Positions 37,801 through 49,500 of a DNA stretch of 64,000 bases are shown in pieces. The stretch's first letter is position 1. Each line of letters starts with the position of its first letter. The stretch spans positions 124,001 through 188,000 of the forward strand of contig ML133452.1 in NCBI GenBank assembly GCA_003864495.1, read 5' to 3'. The DNA comes from Nemopilema nomurai (taxonomy: Eukaryota; Cnidaria; Scyphozoa; Rhizostomeae; Rhizostomatidae). Under the pieces are notes generated by a model. It had not been told where the DNA came from and did no database searches. It saw nothing but the letters and a program-made list of their open reading frames with translations. The position numbers and the translations under genes are program-made.

Positions 37801-39711
37801 AGGGTTACACCAATCCATTCATATCTCTTATGGACAGACGCTCTATTTGTAAATACGGCCTATACCCTTATTGGCAGTTGCAAAGAAGCCTTCTTAATGA
37901 CAACCCAGTGGAAAATGAAATGCATAATAGCGTCTAGACAGATCTGTTTTGAATTGACTGCACCAGAAGCTTTTCATGCGACACTCACAAGCGCATACAG
38001 CGCCAGTCAATCAATTACAATATTACCGATGTCAATTACCAAGTTGTCATTCGGGGGAGGAGACTCGGTTACTTATTCTTTTAATTAAACAAAGGACTCG
38101 TGACATGTGACTCCACCCACTGCTACGTAAAAATTCCTGACACCTCAAGATATATTTCTCCAGTGGTTAACTGTTTGATCCTCATGGAAAATTCAAGATA
38201 TATTTCTCCAGTGGTTAACTGTTTGATCCTCTGTCATGGAAATTTCATTTTTAAACTATTTGTTTTTGTGTTTGCTTATCGTGCTTTTCAGCAAAGTCAT
38301 GTTTTAAAATAGTAAATCGGTATGATATGACTTATTATGATTTTAATCATCAGACACAAAAATAGCTTACTAGTGATGAGTCATGATAATATAATTTCTG
38401 ACAAACAGTGGCATCTGGTAATAAATTGCAGCATTCTTCATTAGCTCTGCTTATCGTCAACCATATATTTTTACTTGCGACAAAGAGATGCGTAACTGCT
38501 ATTGGTTTTTGAAAGCTCGGACATCGCAAATCGCCTATGTCTTTCAAAGTTCCTTAAAGTCAAACAAATTGAATTCATTTTTGCGTCGTTGGATGAATCT
38601 TCCCTTTATCCAAAGTTAAATCCTAATCGGCTGCTTTTCAAGACCGCTTGTTTTCTTAGCTCATTGACGAACCGTATGGTAAACATTTCCATCAATTGTC
38701 ATCTCCTATTTTGCTGAAGTTGTACCTGCTTTTGACGTAGAGCTTTTAATGATTGACTGAGAACCGAGAGCTGTCTACGATCAATAGTTGGAAATTGCAG
38801 GTTAAAAAGCAAGTATCATTGATCTTCAATGAACCACACCGAGGGATTCTCATTAAGTTTGTCGTAGAAAGTGATTCGGTCGCTGTGAAAATTGTCAACA
38901 ACAGAACAGTGCCTCGAGTGTTGAAGGGAAACCCTATTTGTCGCTTTGCTGTTTGTGTTTTGATATGCTTGAATTTTGTCGATTGACCACATAATTGCTA
39001 TTTGTCGTTTCTGATAACCTTATGGTATCGCACAATACGAGAAAGATACTTGCAAGGAAACACAGTTATTGACAAGCGCATCCTTAAAAGTGGGGGTTTG
39101 ACTGAATGTATCACAACTCGGCTCACCTGAGCGTACTTTGAGGAGTATGGTCTTTCCAGCGTGGACCAGACGATCGGCCTCCAGTACCGGAAGAATGAAG
39201 CAACCGGTCCATAGTGTCGCACTGGGCCTACTCGTCCCTCTGCGTCGGCTTCTTCCTCTTCCTCGCCACCTTCTGTTCTCAGTTTGTCGAACATTCGAAG
39301 GTGCTTATGCGCATTTCGGTGTTGGGTGTACGTGCCCCAACAGCAAGGCTCCATTTGCAGCTCGTCGATGCCCCAAAACGCAAGCTCTTCTTCGAATAGA
39401 GGGCCACAAACATCGTTGGGACAGTGCAACTTCCCCGTTCGACAGTAATTCAAAATGTTTTCAAAACATCCAGGGTGTCTATCGAAGAAAAACTCGTTTC
39501 GTTCGGGATCGAAATCCACCATTTTAGCAGCAGTTTCAGCGATCCAATACAAACGCGTATCTGGGAAGTTCCTGATGGTGCTGATATAGGTTTCATGTCT
39601 TTTTCCTCCAACATTGATGATGACTCGGTCCTTAGCCTTCCCCTGACCTTCCTGAAAGGAGCTCGTAGCTTGCTGCAGAGCTGCGTTGAACACAGGGTAG
39701 TCTAAAACCAT
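18887..39711 (-). CDS. Shaw/Kv3-type voltage-gated potassium channel (Kv-A)
   Basis: Five exons, 39711-39127, 26455-26012, 21942-21618, 20382-20278 and 19815-18887, join in phase to 795 residues. An upstream in-frame TGA fixes the ATG at 39711. The order is T1 domain (about 29-130), six membrane segments (about 196-410) and a long cytoplasmic tail. T1 carries the zinc site HX5CX20CC (H96, C102, C123, C124) found in Shaw, Shab and Shal channels but not Shaker. T1 wording such as [15 protein letters not shown] and [11 protein letters not shown] is Shaw-like. S4 has R289, R292, R295, R298 and K301 at every third position. The pore filter TMTTVGYGD is intact. The protein should form tetrameric voltage-gated potassium channels in the plasma membrane. 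Oddities are a very short S1-S2 loop, PVS instead of PVP in S6, and a 12.7 kb first intron. Confidence 0.93.
20278..20382 (-). CDS. Kv-A exon 4: C-terminal tail
   Basis: 105 bases between a TATTTCCAG acceptor and a G/GTAATG donor. It encodes [20 protein letters not shown] and a further short stretch ending GKKS. The phases fit exon 3 (one base left over) and exon 5 exactly. The sequence is basic and serine-rich, as expected for a cytoplasmic channel tail, with MRRQAIS as a possible basophilic kinase site. Confidence 0.82.
20484..20584. mobile_element. Short inverted-repeat element (MITE-like), 101 bp
   Basis: The terminal inverted repeats are perfect over 17 bp: TACCGTAAATCCTCGAA at 20484-20500 and its complement at 20568-20584. 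The outer TA could be the target duplication. The interior contains a run of 12 or so cytosines and no coding capacity. A related, longer copy lies at 59846-60184. It sits in Kv-A intron 3. Confidence 0.8.
21618..21942 (-). CDS. Kv-A exon 3: pore loop and S6
   Basis: 108 codons plus one base. It contains [18 protein letters not shown], the selectivity filter (V367-G-Y-G-D371), then S6 with [16 protein letters not shown] and the start of the tail at [12 protein letters not shown]. The donor is A followed by GTGAGT; the one-base overhang completes a codon with exon 4. The frame stays open past the donor to a TAA at 21388, so intron retention would give a shorter alternative C-terminus of about 75 residues. 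Confidence 0.93.
21943..26011 (-). other. Kv-A intron 2
   Basis: A 4.1 kb AT-rich intron. No exon, RNA gene or mobile element is recognised. The short open frames in it have no domain signature. Confidence 0.55.
26012..26455 (-). CDS. Kv-A exon 2: membrane segments S1 to S5
   Basis: 148 codons, phase 0 at both ends, between a TTTGCAG acceptor and a GTGAGT donor. S1 is [21 protein letters not shown]2 includes FFTVDF, with the aromatic charge-transfer residue and aspartate in place of the usual glutamate. S3 contains WIDLASI. S4 runs [14 protein letters not shown] and is followed by the conserved linker [13 protein letters not shown]5 ends at FAEQ. The position of Shaker's first gating arginine is occupied by F286; the remaining charges are present. 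Confidence 0.95.
26456..39126 (-). other. Kv-A intron 1, 12.7 kb
   Basis: The longest intron in the window. No nested gene with a recognisable domain is seen on either strand. It holds a 39 bp direct duplication with 48 bp spacing at 38145-38231 and a perfect 14 bp palindrome CAATCAATTGATTG near 28519. Around 36500-36830 the minus strand shows broken frames with coiled-coil-like wording (for example [16 protein letters not shown]), possibly a decayed insertion. Regulatory elements are plausible in such an intron, but none can be named. Confidence 0.5.
38145..38231. repeat. Direct duplication, 39 bp copies at 48 bp spacing
   Basis: TCAAGATATATTTCTCCAGT begins both copies (38145-38183 and 38193-38231), which continue identically through GGTTAACTGTTTGATCCTC. 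It is a recent local duplication in Kv-A intron 1. Confidence 0.9.
39127..39711 (-). CDS. Kv-A exon 1: T1 tetramerisation domain
   Basis: 195 codons, ending in phase 0 at PYSSKYAQ before a GTGAGC donor. The N-terminal 28 residues are not conserved; the T1 core starts at RVIINVGG. The exon contains all four zinc-binding residues. The segment after T1 ([18 protein letters not shown]) leads directly into S1 in exon 2, as in Kv3 channels. Confidence 0.95.
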
Positions 39712-42700
39712 GATTGCTTGACTCTGAATGGATCATCCACATTAGTTTGTTTTGTGGGCAGGAATTACCGTTTCACACTGATCACACCAATGTTGCCCAT
39801 TGCTCAAAGACCCACATCCACTGCAGCGGACGCTTTCAAACCGCTGCTCGCGCGGCAGATGATATGAACTGTTCCAATCCAGTGCCAGCAGCAAGGACTA
39901 GTTGAGCCTTCGACTCGCAATAGATGATATTTCCAGTCAAATTAGTTGCAAGTGAGCGATAAAAGGTCTTGTCTTCAAGACAAACATCGATTTGCACATG
40001 ATACTGCCCAAAGACCATAGCCTGTCAATGATAAATTGTGCTTTGTAAAACCTGTGCGCGGCGTGAGTTCTTAACTGACTTGAATTATTAATGACGTCCT
40101 TATTTGAATGCCACCTGTCTTAATCGGAGATCCTATATCGCAGCCAATGTGACCCGCGCAGTATATTCAGATCGTCTTCGCAAATATGAATGGTCGTCAC
40201 GGAAAGCCGGCCTCTTTACGCGCATGTTGAAATATTTCTGCTTTGCATTTCCCTTCAAATTGAAAAATTAAGCTGAGTTTGTTTGGAAACTCTGAAGCCA
40301 GTGCTTCACTGAATTTTCTTCACAGTTGACAATATTTGCAAGAGCGTTTCCAGAGTGAGACCAAAGAACTCCCCTTAATAACATTTGAACCTGACAAAAA
40401 GTCTTTCTCAAACACCGTATGGGATTATAATCATGCTAAGAGGCAGAGAAATGACACCGTTGATTGCGCATATTGTTGGACGAGTATTCATGATAGTTAT
40501 TGAGTGTAGAACAGAACTATGCCGAAGATAACAAAGATAACAAAGATAAATGTTTTGCGCTTCAGTAGCGATTTCCACACAGCATGGAACGTGTCTCCGT
40601 GTAAAACAGACAGCTAAGAAGCTCACAGGGGTACAAGAAAGTTTTAGCTTGTACCAGGGTTAATCGTGGAAGCTGTTCAAACACTTAGGAATACGGATGA
40701 TATGTAGCGCTTATAAGCTTTCACTGTTCAGACTTTAGACTGTTCTCGATGGCACCATAACATACCCCTTGCTAAGTCTTTATTACATCAGTTATGTGCC
40801 TTTGAAAAAGTAACGAATTTATTCTAATTGTTATAGGCTCGCTGACAGAATCTCCATTCAATGAGATCGACAACAATTATAGCAAAACACAACGAACAAG
40901 ATTAAACACTAGAGAAATACAAGCGATTTACAAAAAACTTTGTCTAACTTCAAATAATGTTAATGCACTTCCTGTGTCTGTTATGTAAACAAAAGAAATT
41001 TACTTTGGACAAGTCAGTAACGAAGGTGCCGCATTGATGCAGATAAGCATTCTTAATATTTTATATTTCTTAAAACTTAATATTTCTTCGACGAATGTGC
41101 ACTAGAGAAATATCTTATTAATAGAACTGTCATTTTCTCATGCAACATGTCAAACGCCAAGGTGCTAATAATTCAGCTTGTATCATTATTCTAAACGTAG
41201 TTCTGAAAGCCGTTACCTGCTTGGTAACACCTAGTTAAATTGAAGGAAACTCATATTTGTATGTAAGAAACTAGGGACTGCAAACATCATTCATTTTTTA
41301 AAAAGACCGACATTTTATGCATGTTAGGCATCCATCTAACAATAGAACAGATAGGCCAAAAAAGCATCATTTGTACAATGTTGCAAAGGCATATTTATGA
41401 AAAATGGAATAAATTTATTGCATGAAAAGCTTAGAGTCTGTCGACTGTAATTAAAACCTATATGACCATATTGCATGCTAGCGTATCGAAAAGGACCAAA
41501 TCTTTAGATGGAGGGTTTAGAATGATTTTTAGTGTCTCGAGTCACTATGCTATTTTATCACTGGACAAGGCTTAGACCAAACAAACAAGAATATAATCAA
41601 CTGCAATTAATCTTATTTGCATTTAAAGATCAAAATAATTTTCACCATTTTACTGTGAATGCTTGATAAACTTAAACAGTCTTCAAACAACCAACTCTTT
41701 TCAGTAGCATGTATTCATCCTTGCTCTTCAGCTGAACAAACAAAATGTATTTGCAGTATCTGTACCTTTCAATAATCTGTGGAATTGCGTGCATACTGAT
41801 TACTGAGTCAAATATCCGCCGGGTTATTTTGCCCAATGCAAAGTGCAGACGACTTCGTGTTGAGCTTAGGAAGATGAGACAGATGCCTTTTATCTCTCCT
41901 TTGCGTTGCCTATTAAATGTGATAGTCACATTTCCCAGTTCGACTTTAAAAAGGGCTTGATATTCGCATCGTAAAGCTATGCTGTATCTTCAGTAAAAAT
42001 CGTGAGATGCAGCTTCATGCAGTGGACTTCTCTTCTTTCTTCACTGTAGAATGAATGCCCGCCCTATGGTTTAAGGCCAAGAGAGACCTTAAGGAACATG
42101 TCTTTGTTATCAAGAACGCGTGAATTGAAAAACCATCTGGAAGTGCTTCTAGATCACTTCCAACATCGGTCCCGTTTAATCAAAATATGGACCCTACTTG
42201 AACTTCAAACAACCAGCACTTCATTAAATTGTGAACTTACTTTTATGGCTCGCTTTCTTCATTCGTATTCCAGTTGCTTCTAGAAAATTAGTACACAATG
42301 CTTATGCAAACTGTTTGCCGCAGGGTCTGAAATATTCCAAAGTCAACACATTCTGCTTGATTGCTAACTAAACACAGCAGTAACCATGATTTGCAATTCG
42401 TGTTCAATAAATCCAACGAAAGGAGAAGCTTAATCCATGAAAACAAAAGGTGATATATAGAAATGTGATTGTAGAGCGTAGCTTTGCTCCATAGCTATTT
42501 GCATCACCTGACACATTTGGACTGAATTATGGGGAGGAAATACATACTCCAAGCATAATGATGACATTCATCAAAGGTGCTTTCAAGAATTTGACGCTGT
42601 TTTTAAGAATATTGGCTACTTTTGGTAGAGGATTAAAAGAAGGGAAATGAAGAAATGGTCCATGCTGGACATGTTGAAAGACCAACGTTGGTGCATCAAG

Positions 42701-43362
42701 AATTAGTGCGTTTATACTAATAGCTAGAGGGTTTACGAATTCTAGAGTGTATTGTAGCGATCTATATGTTTGTTCACTGGATGAATTGCCGTAGTGGGGA
42801 AGCCTTGGTTGATAACAGATGACACATAACAGATGTTTAAGAAGGATGTTGAGCTGATAGATATCGATACGTCCAACCGGAACCAAAGGCAGTGTTTTTC
42901 TGCAGGGAGTTTGGGACCGGGTAGAAAATGGAATCCTGCTGGAAAGGTAGATCGCTGAACCACGTGGCCCTTTCCTCCTCCTCGCGTTTCCTCTCTATTT
43001 TTCCTTGTCAGGCCTTTCGTGAGTATTAATTATTCATTCGAAATTATGAAGTCATTCACTGCGACTATGGCTAACAAAGTGGAGAACTAAACACAGATGG
43101 TGCCTTACTTTGTTAAGGATACAAAAGAAGGAAGCAAAACCGAAAATATTAAACAGCGCTGACGTAAGATTTGAGATTGGATTGATCCTGTTTACCATCG
43201 GTGGTCTTTACCATCATTGATACTTCTGGCGGGAGATACTCATGTTGTGGCTAGCTGAGAAGCCGTTTGAGAACTAGCATGTACAGGACAAATTCGATAA
43301 CTTCTTAATGCAGCTAAACAGGAAATGCGGGAAACGTGAGACATCCTTCCCCTTTGAGAAAT

Positions 43363-43515
43363 TGAAGGGAAAAGAAGGAAAGAAGAAAGAAAATAAAAGC
43401 TGAGGAGATGATGAAGAGTAAAGCTGAGGAGAAGAAGAAGAATAGAAAGAAAAGAAAAAAAGAAAGGAAGAAAAGAAAAAAGGAAGAAGAAGATTAAAAA
43501 AGAATAAGAGAATGC
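43363..43515 (+). repeat. Polypurine (GA-rich) tract
   Basis: About 150 bases almost entirely A and G on the plus strand, made of irregular GAA, GAAA and GAGGA steps. AAGCTGAGGAGA-type motifs repeat twice near 43398 and 43420. Tracts like this can form triplex DNA and often vary in length. No coding role is inferred. Confidence 0.8.
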
Positions 43516-46500
43516 TAAAGAAGAGTTTTTGACAACGAATATTTTAAAAAATAATTGGTTTTGCATCAACTTTGTTCAGCTCTTTTCGCTTCTTCTCCAT
43601 TACCTTTGGCCTTTAAAGTAGTGACAGCCCAGACAAATTAAAACAAGCACAAATATAATTGCTTCTTGGCTGCTACAATGTCTGTCAAACGTGTTGAAAC
43701 CCTAGCCACGATTCTCGCATTTATCTATGCCGCAGAACAATTCTAGTTCTTCCGCCAGACGTCCGTCCAAGAATGATTCCAAGGTGTCCTTTGTCATCAA
43801 GATACCCTTTTGGGGATGAGAAGGATTAATAGCTTCGTATTTGTTGATAAACAAAAAGTGCAAAGAACAAGAAGCACTGATACTCTTTAAATACTCTGAA
43901 CGGACACATTTCCTCGCAGCTCTACTTCGGTTCTAACTAAGTGCCCAGTACTGTGCTGTCCTAAGGCATCCAATACTATTTCATCTATCGTTGATATAAC
44001 ACTATGGTCAATATAATCAGAGAACAGATGAATACGCACAGGTACTAGGCACTCTCTCGCTTAACCTGGTCATGTGTCGCCAATCAACAGTCTTTCCTTA
44101 TACTACACTGCGGAAACTCTGTTTATTTCTCTTTAGCTTATTCGATTTAGTTGTCTTTTTACAAGAAGTGAAAACACTCAATGAGGTCACCATTGGAAAG
44201 AGCAATGTGGGCGTCCAATTAAATTTTGACTTCTAAATTCACTGTGTACTTGTAGGTCTTCTCAATGTCATCGTTCTGCCTAAAGATATGTGTCTGGCTG
44301 AATAGATATGGTTGAATAGCAAAGCTCTGACGCAGACAATACCCTATGAACATTTGTTTGTTATTTCATTTTTTATGACCCAGATGATTACCTAGCTTAT
44401 TTCATTTGTCGTTGAATTTTGAGACCGACCCAGCATATTTCACGAGATTTACACTGCCCTGCCCGTCACGACTAAATGAAAACAATGAGAATATTCTGGC
44501 ACTTACCGGACTAATTTTCTATTTTTCTAAACGTATAAAACTGGGATTCACAGAAATGTCACAACCTGTAGCAAAACCCAGACGAATCGTAGCTGAAACC
44601 AAAGCGAGGAGAAGTAATCCTTTTTCTAGTGAATGTTGTCTTATGCCTTAGGTCAAACAACCACTTGACAAATTGCCTTCTCTTTACTAGCTAGCAGTCT
44701 TTTGCTAAATACGTTAACGAGTCATAAACTAACAGCGTCTTGTCAGTGCTGAATTCTCACACAGTTGTTGTCTAGACATCTGTACTTGGATATAACTCAC
44801 TGAACTAATTGCAAAGTATAACATACGATTCTTGAGCTCTCATTTCAAGAATGTTCATCGTCAAAATGGTTTTACTTTCATCGGTAAAGTGTGCAGCATT
44901 ATGTAAACCTCGCAGTATTATGAATGTAAAATTTGAGAAAGGAAACCTTAAAAGAGTTAAGGTGAAGAGACTAAAAAGGATAAATAACAGCAATTTTCAA
45001 GTGTTTTCAGTCTGCTACAACTCATTGCTGCCAGTATGACATTGGTTCCAAAAGCTGCAAAGATTTACTTCGATCCTTGGTTATTTTTGTACTTATTTCC
45101 GACATATTGTGGTATAAATCTATTTTTATGATTTCAAAAGTTTATTTGTTCCATTTTCCTCAATAGGGAATACAGACATACGCCAACACTAGAATTCCCA
45201 GTGGTTTGTTCAAGCTTTATTTGAAAAACTAGAGTATTGATGCTGGTTTGATAGACAGAAACTGTAATAAACATTATTGCGTTTGATAAAATTTCAATAC
45301 GGTTACTTGCAAAATATCACAAGCTTTTATGAACAAACAGCCTCTAGGACAATGCAAAACAACATTAAACTGATACGATTCAAGACTAAAAGTACACAAA
45401 TAATTTGCTACTCTAAATTACATTTCCTTGCACGCAAGCTAACTATCGCAATTAAACCTTAAGCTTCCTTTCTAATAAATGTTTTGTAATACATTGAAAT
45501 TATAAGCAGACATTAAAGCAGTGCAGACATATGTTTTAAGAAGCAAGCAGTGTTTTTATGTTCACTCCTCTTCCCCCCTACAAGTAGTGTTGTCCTGCTG
45601 CAAGGCCCCCCTTTTGTTTTGAGTCCTTTACCGTACTTTCATAGCAACATTGTTTTATGTGGGAAATTATAACAGATATTGGTGCATCAAAAGGTGGAAT
45701 GAAAAACAGAAGAAAGTACTCGGATTTTCCAAGGACCTCTCGCAAGCATTGAATTATCTTTAAGACTCCCAATAATTTTTAATTCAAGAGCAATTCATAA
45801 TAGAAAGTTATTTTTTCATCGTATCAATGAATTCCAGGGATATCGAGTAATCATTTATCAGTGTTTACAAAAAGAAAAGTGGAGCATGCTTTAACCCGTT
45901 AAATCCCTCTTCCTACCTCCACGGACATCAATATTATTGGGCTCTATAGACGGGCAACATGCCTTCATTTCAGTCCATGCCTATTTTTGGCCTGTTGGTT
46001 GGTAAGTGGATTAGCGAAAATGGCACTGTATCAGGCGAGTTTGATGGCTCTGGCCTACGCTGTCTCAAATTTGAAAGTCTCGCTTTGCAAATGAGTAAAA
46101 TGCTTCTTTTGATTAGCATTAAGACTTGGACTTGATTAATATACAAATTCAGAAGGCTCAAAGTTTCTCAAAACTGCCATGTTCCCTACTGTGTCAAAAA
46201 TGCTTCCAGAGTATTGCCAAAGCATTGAATCCTGAACTGAACGTGAAATGTACAAAAACCAAACGCCATTCAGGCAGAAATCATTTCTCTCTGTAGGTTG
46301 TTCTCTATCTCATTTTGATCTTGTCACATCTTACTGTTTAAAGAATCCTGTATTCCTGCTGTCTCAGAGTAATTTCTTCCCAGAAAGTATCTACATGTCT
46401 AGAATAAAGGAAAAATTACGCGAGAAGATGACGCAAGGTCAGAAAATTTGGTTCTTGTTTTGCAAAAAGGCACCACGAGCAAAATATTGATATCTACTTT

Positions 46501-49500
46501 CATAGCTTCCCATTAAAACTGTAATGTCCTTGGCCAGACAAATAAATGTTGCATGACGAATGAATTGACTGCATGAAGTTACTACAAATGAGTGCTACCT
46601 GAATAGCCTTCCCACGGTGGCTAATTGTGACGCTCACTGAGATGCTAAATGTCTATTTGCGAATTTGTTGTTGACTCGTGGTCTCCTTGCATTATAACAG
46701 CCATTATCAGCTCCCTATCACAAAATCATTGTTTCGTTTCAGAATGCTTTGAAGTGCTTAAGCAGGTACTTTGATGCAGAAGTAATATTTGTTCTGTATC
46801 AACCCTCATCTGCCACTTATAAGTAAAAATGTTACAGTTGTGAGATTTTACTGTTCCTTTTTTGGAGATGTTGAAAAATTCAAATATTATTAATTTAAAG
46901 TGGAAACAGGCTGCTAAGAGTTAACTTCATTCCATCTTCAAAGGGCATTCCGATTCCATCTTCACCACAGATAATGGTCAAAGGGACTGTAAAAAAGGGA
47001 GCGAAAACCAACCTTAAATAGCCAACCTAAAAAAGCTCCTTAAATGATAAATGACGACAGCAGTGTTTAATGACATCACCCATTTTTGCCTGACGATGAA
47101 GCAGGTTCGTGTACCTTTAGCATACTTTCAGGGCAGCTTTGGTTCTATGCTGTCTTTGAAATGGCACCAAATGCTATTCCAGATCTATTGAGCTGCATTA
47201 CAGTTGAAATGTCGCTGTCATTATTTATGCTATGGATTATTTTTGTCTTGCTTCTTCAGCTATGGATAGTTCTTTATAGTTTATGATTCTTTGTAGTGAT
47301 TACTTTATAAATGAGAGAAGGGTGTCTTAAAATTCATCAAAGTTAGACTTCTAGACGTGTTTGCATCTTGAGTATGGCATCTCAGCCATTCCATTCAAAA
47401 TATTTTTTACTTGTTTTGGAGATTGCTCTACACATTAACACCACTTTAGTGCTCAAAAAACTTCCTAAATATCTTTGACCTGATTAGTAACATGCTAATA
47501 GAAAATTATCAATATTTTTAACTTTGATTTTATTGGGAAGTGTGTATTGGTGTGTTTAACATGAGGTATATTTTTTCATTTCAATGAATGTATGCATGCT
47601 CAATCGGAGCGAATATTTGCTAGGAGGCTATAAAAAGCAATGATTGCTCTTTGCTGTTCGAGTTTTGACTACCTGAGGGTAAATTGATATCTCAACATGC
47701 ATTTTGGAGAAAACATTCCAGGTTTCGGGCACATTATAAGGTCACTAGTACCAAAATTTGGAGGTTGACAATAGCTTGTTCATGTGTTTTGTAAATAGAA
47801 GGTTCGACAAGGGCTTCGTTCTTCAACTGAAATTGCTTTTTTCTTCCTTTATTCTCATCATAGATGCAGCTGGAAAATGAATGATAGACATGTTAATTAG
47901 GCAAGCGACATGGGCTCGAAATCTTGTCTTGCTGTTAGCAACATGGTAAATATTGAAGATTCTTTGTTCAAAGTTTCACGATTCATATTGGTTGGTAGAA
48001 TGTCAATAGTAACTTAAAAGTAGCTATAATGGTCAACAACTGGGATTACAAGCGCAAGATTTGACTGCTTTTAGAGCAAATGTGCTTCAACAACTGTGCA
48101 TCAATATTATGAGGAGTCTTACATACATCATCTTTTCATCAATCGTGTTTCTAACATATGCTAAACACCTCATTACTGACATGAATTTTACCTACAGTTA
48201 TTCATTTATTGAGATGGGTATGGATAGGTTGGGTTAAGATAACTTGAAAAATGTTAGAAACATTATGTAACCCTACCTTTTTTTGCTCCAGAGGGAAAAC
48301 CACATTATTTAATCAGACAAGTATAAGACAAAAGTGAAAGAAGCGCATTTCCTTGATTAGAAATATCGTTGTTGATCTGAGTTGCTTTGGCTCTTGAACT
48401 ATACTTCAATACCTGAAAAATTTAAATACCTCAGTATAAAACACCTCAGTAGGCTAGAATTATTGTTTATCTTTTTCTAGTTCACACCTACAAGCATAGA
48501 AGACTAGCAATACTCAAGACACTATATTTCATAAATATCAAATAACTTCAATTTGCGTTACCTTGAAAATGCTGCCAGTATTTCATCTTGGCAAGCACTG
48601 CTCATGTGCATTAAGATCTCCAAAGTTCCGACCCATTATGAACTCGTATTGACTCTAAGCTATCGCATGACCTAGTAAAGTGTAATACCATTGCTTAGCT
48701 TTGCTCCCTGCATTGTCTGGGTCTTTTAGATGTAGAATTAGAAATTCTTCTACACGTGCTGCTCTTTTTTATAAACGAATACTGGCCTTAGTTGACTTGC
48801 CACAACTTCCATATTCTCGGCGTAAAGAGGAAAGAACTATTCATGTACAAAGTCTTTGAATTCGGCTGTTTCAAAATATTTTCTAGCTTTCAAATTCTAG
48901 AAGACCTGCCTTTCACACTTTATACTCCTGTATAGAGAATTTGGCAGACTTTCAATGTCATATTTGGCAACAGATAATGCATAGTTATTTTATTCGATGT
49001 ATGGCAAGCACACACACACAAACACACACTCTCTCCGTTAGTGTGCCACACCGAGAGTCATCAAATGGGAATCTTCATGTCTTCTTTAACAATTTCTGTT
49101 TGAGCCTGTAAATTGATTTGCAATTTCCGTCGGATTTGAAGCAAATTTCCACTTCGACGGTGCAATAAACAAGAGGTTCAACAGCTAGCCTAAGTGTATA
49201 TTCCTTCTAAATTCTTAATAATTTGGCTTGAAAGTCGTCTTTTCACGTAAGTGTCTTGAGTCTACATCAAACAAAATATTCCGGCATGCATAGACTCTAG
49301 AAAACTTTTCTGCTGATCTCGACAACAAAATGAGAGGTCAGACGCCTTTGCTTGGTTAAAGCTAGAAACCAATCACTGTTCCTTCTGTGTTTGCCCATCA
49401 GCCTCTGCTATTAAGCGTCTAAAGCTATTTATCGCATGCAGTGCTTGTGTCATGTAGATTACCTTTAATGAAAATATTTCATCAGGATATATTTCAGTAA

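Noticed and set aside
42527..42963. A possible receptor-like gene from overlapping hydrophobic minus-strand frames
   Set aside because: The hydrophobic stretches do not form a recognisable seven-helix pattern, and the two frames overlap rather than splice together.
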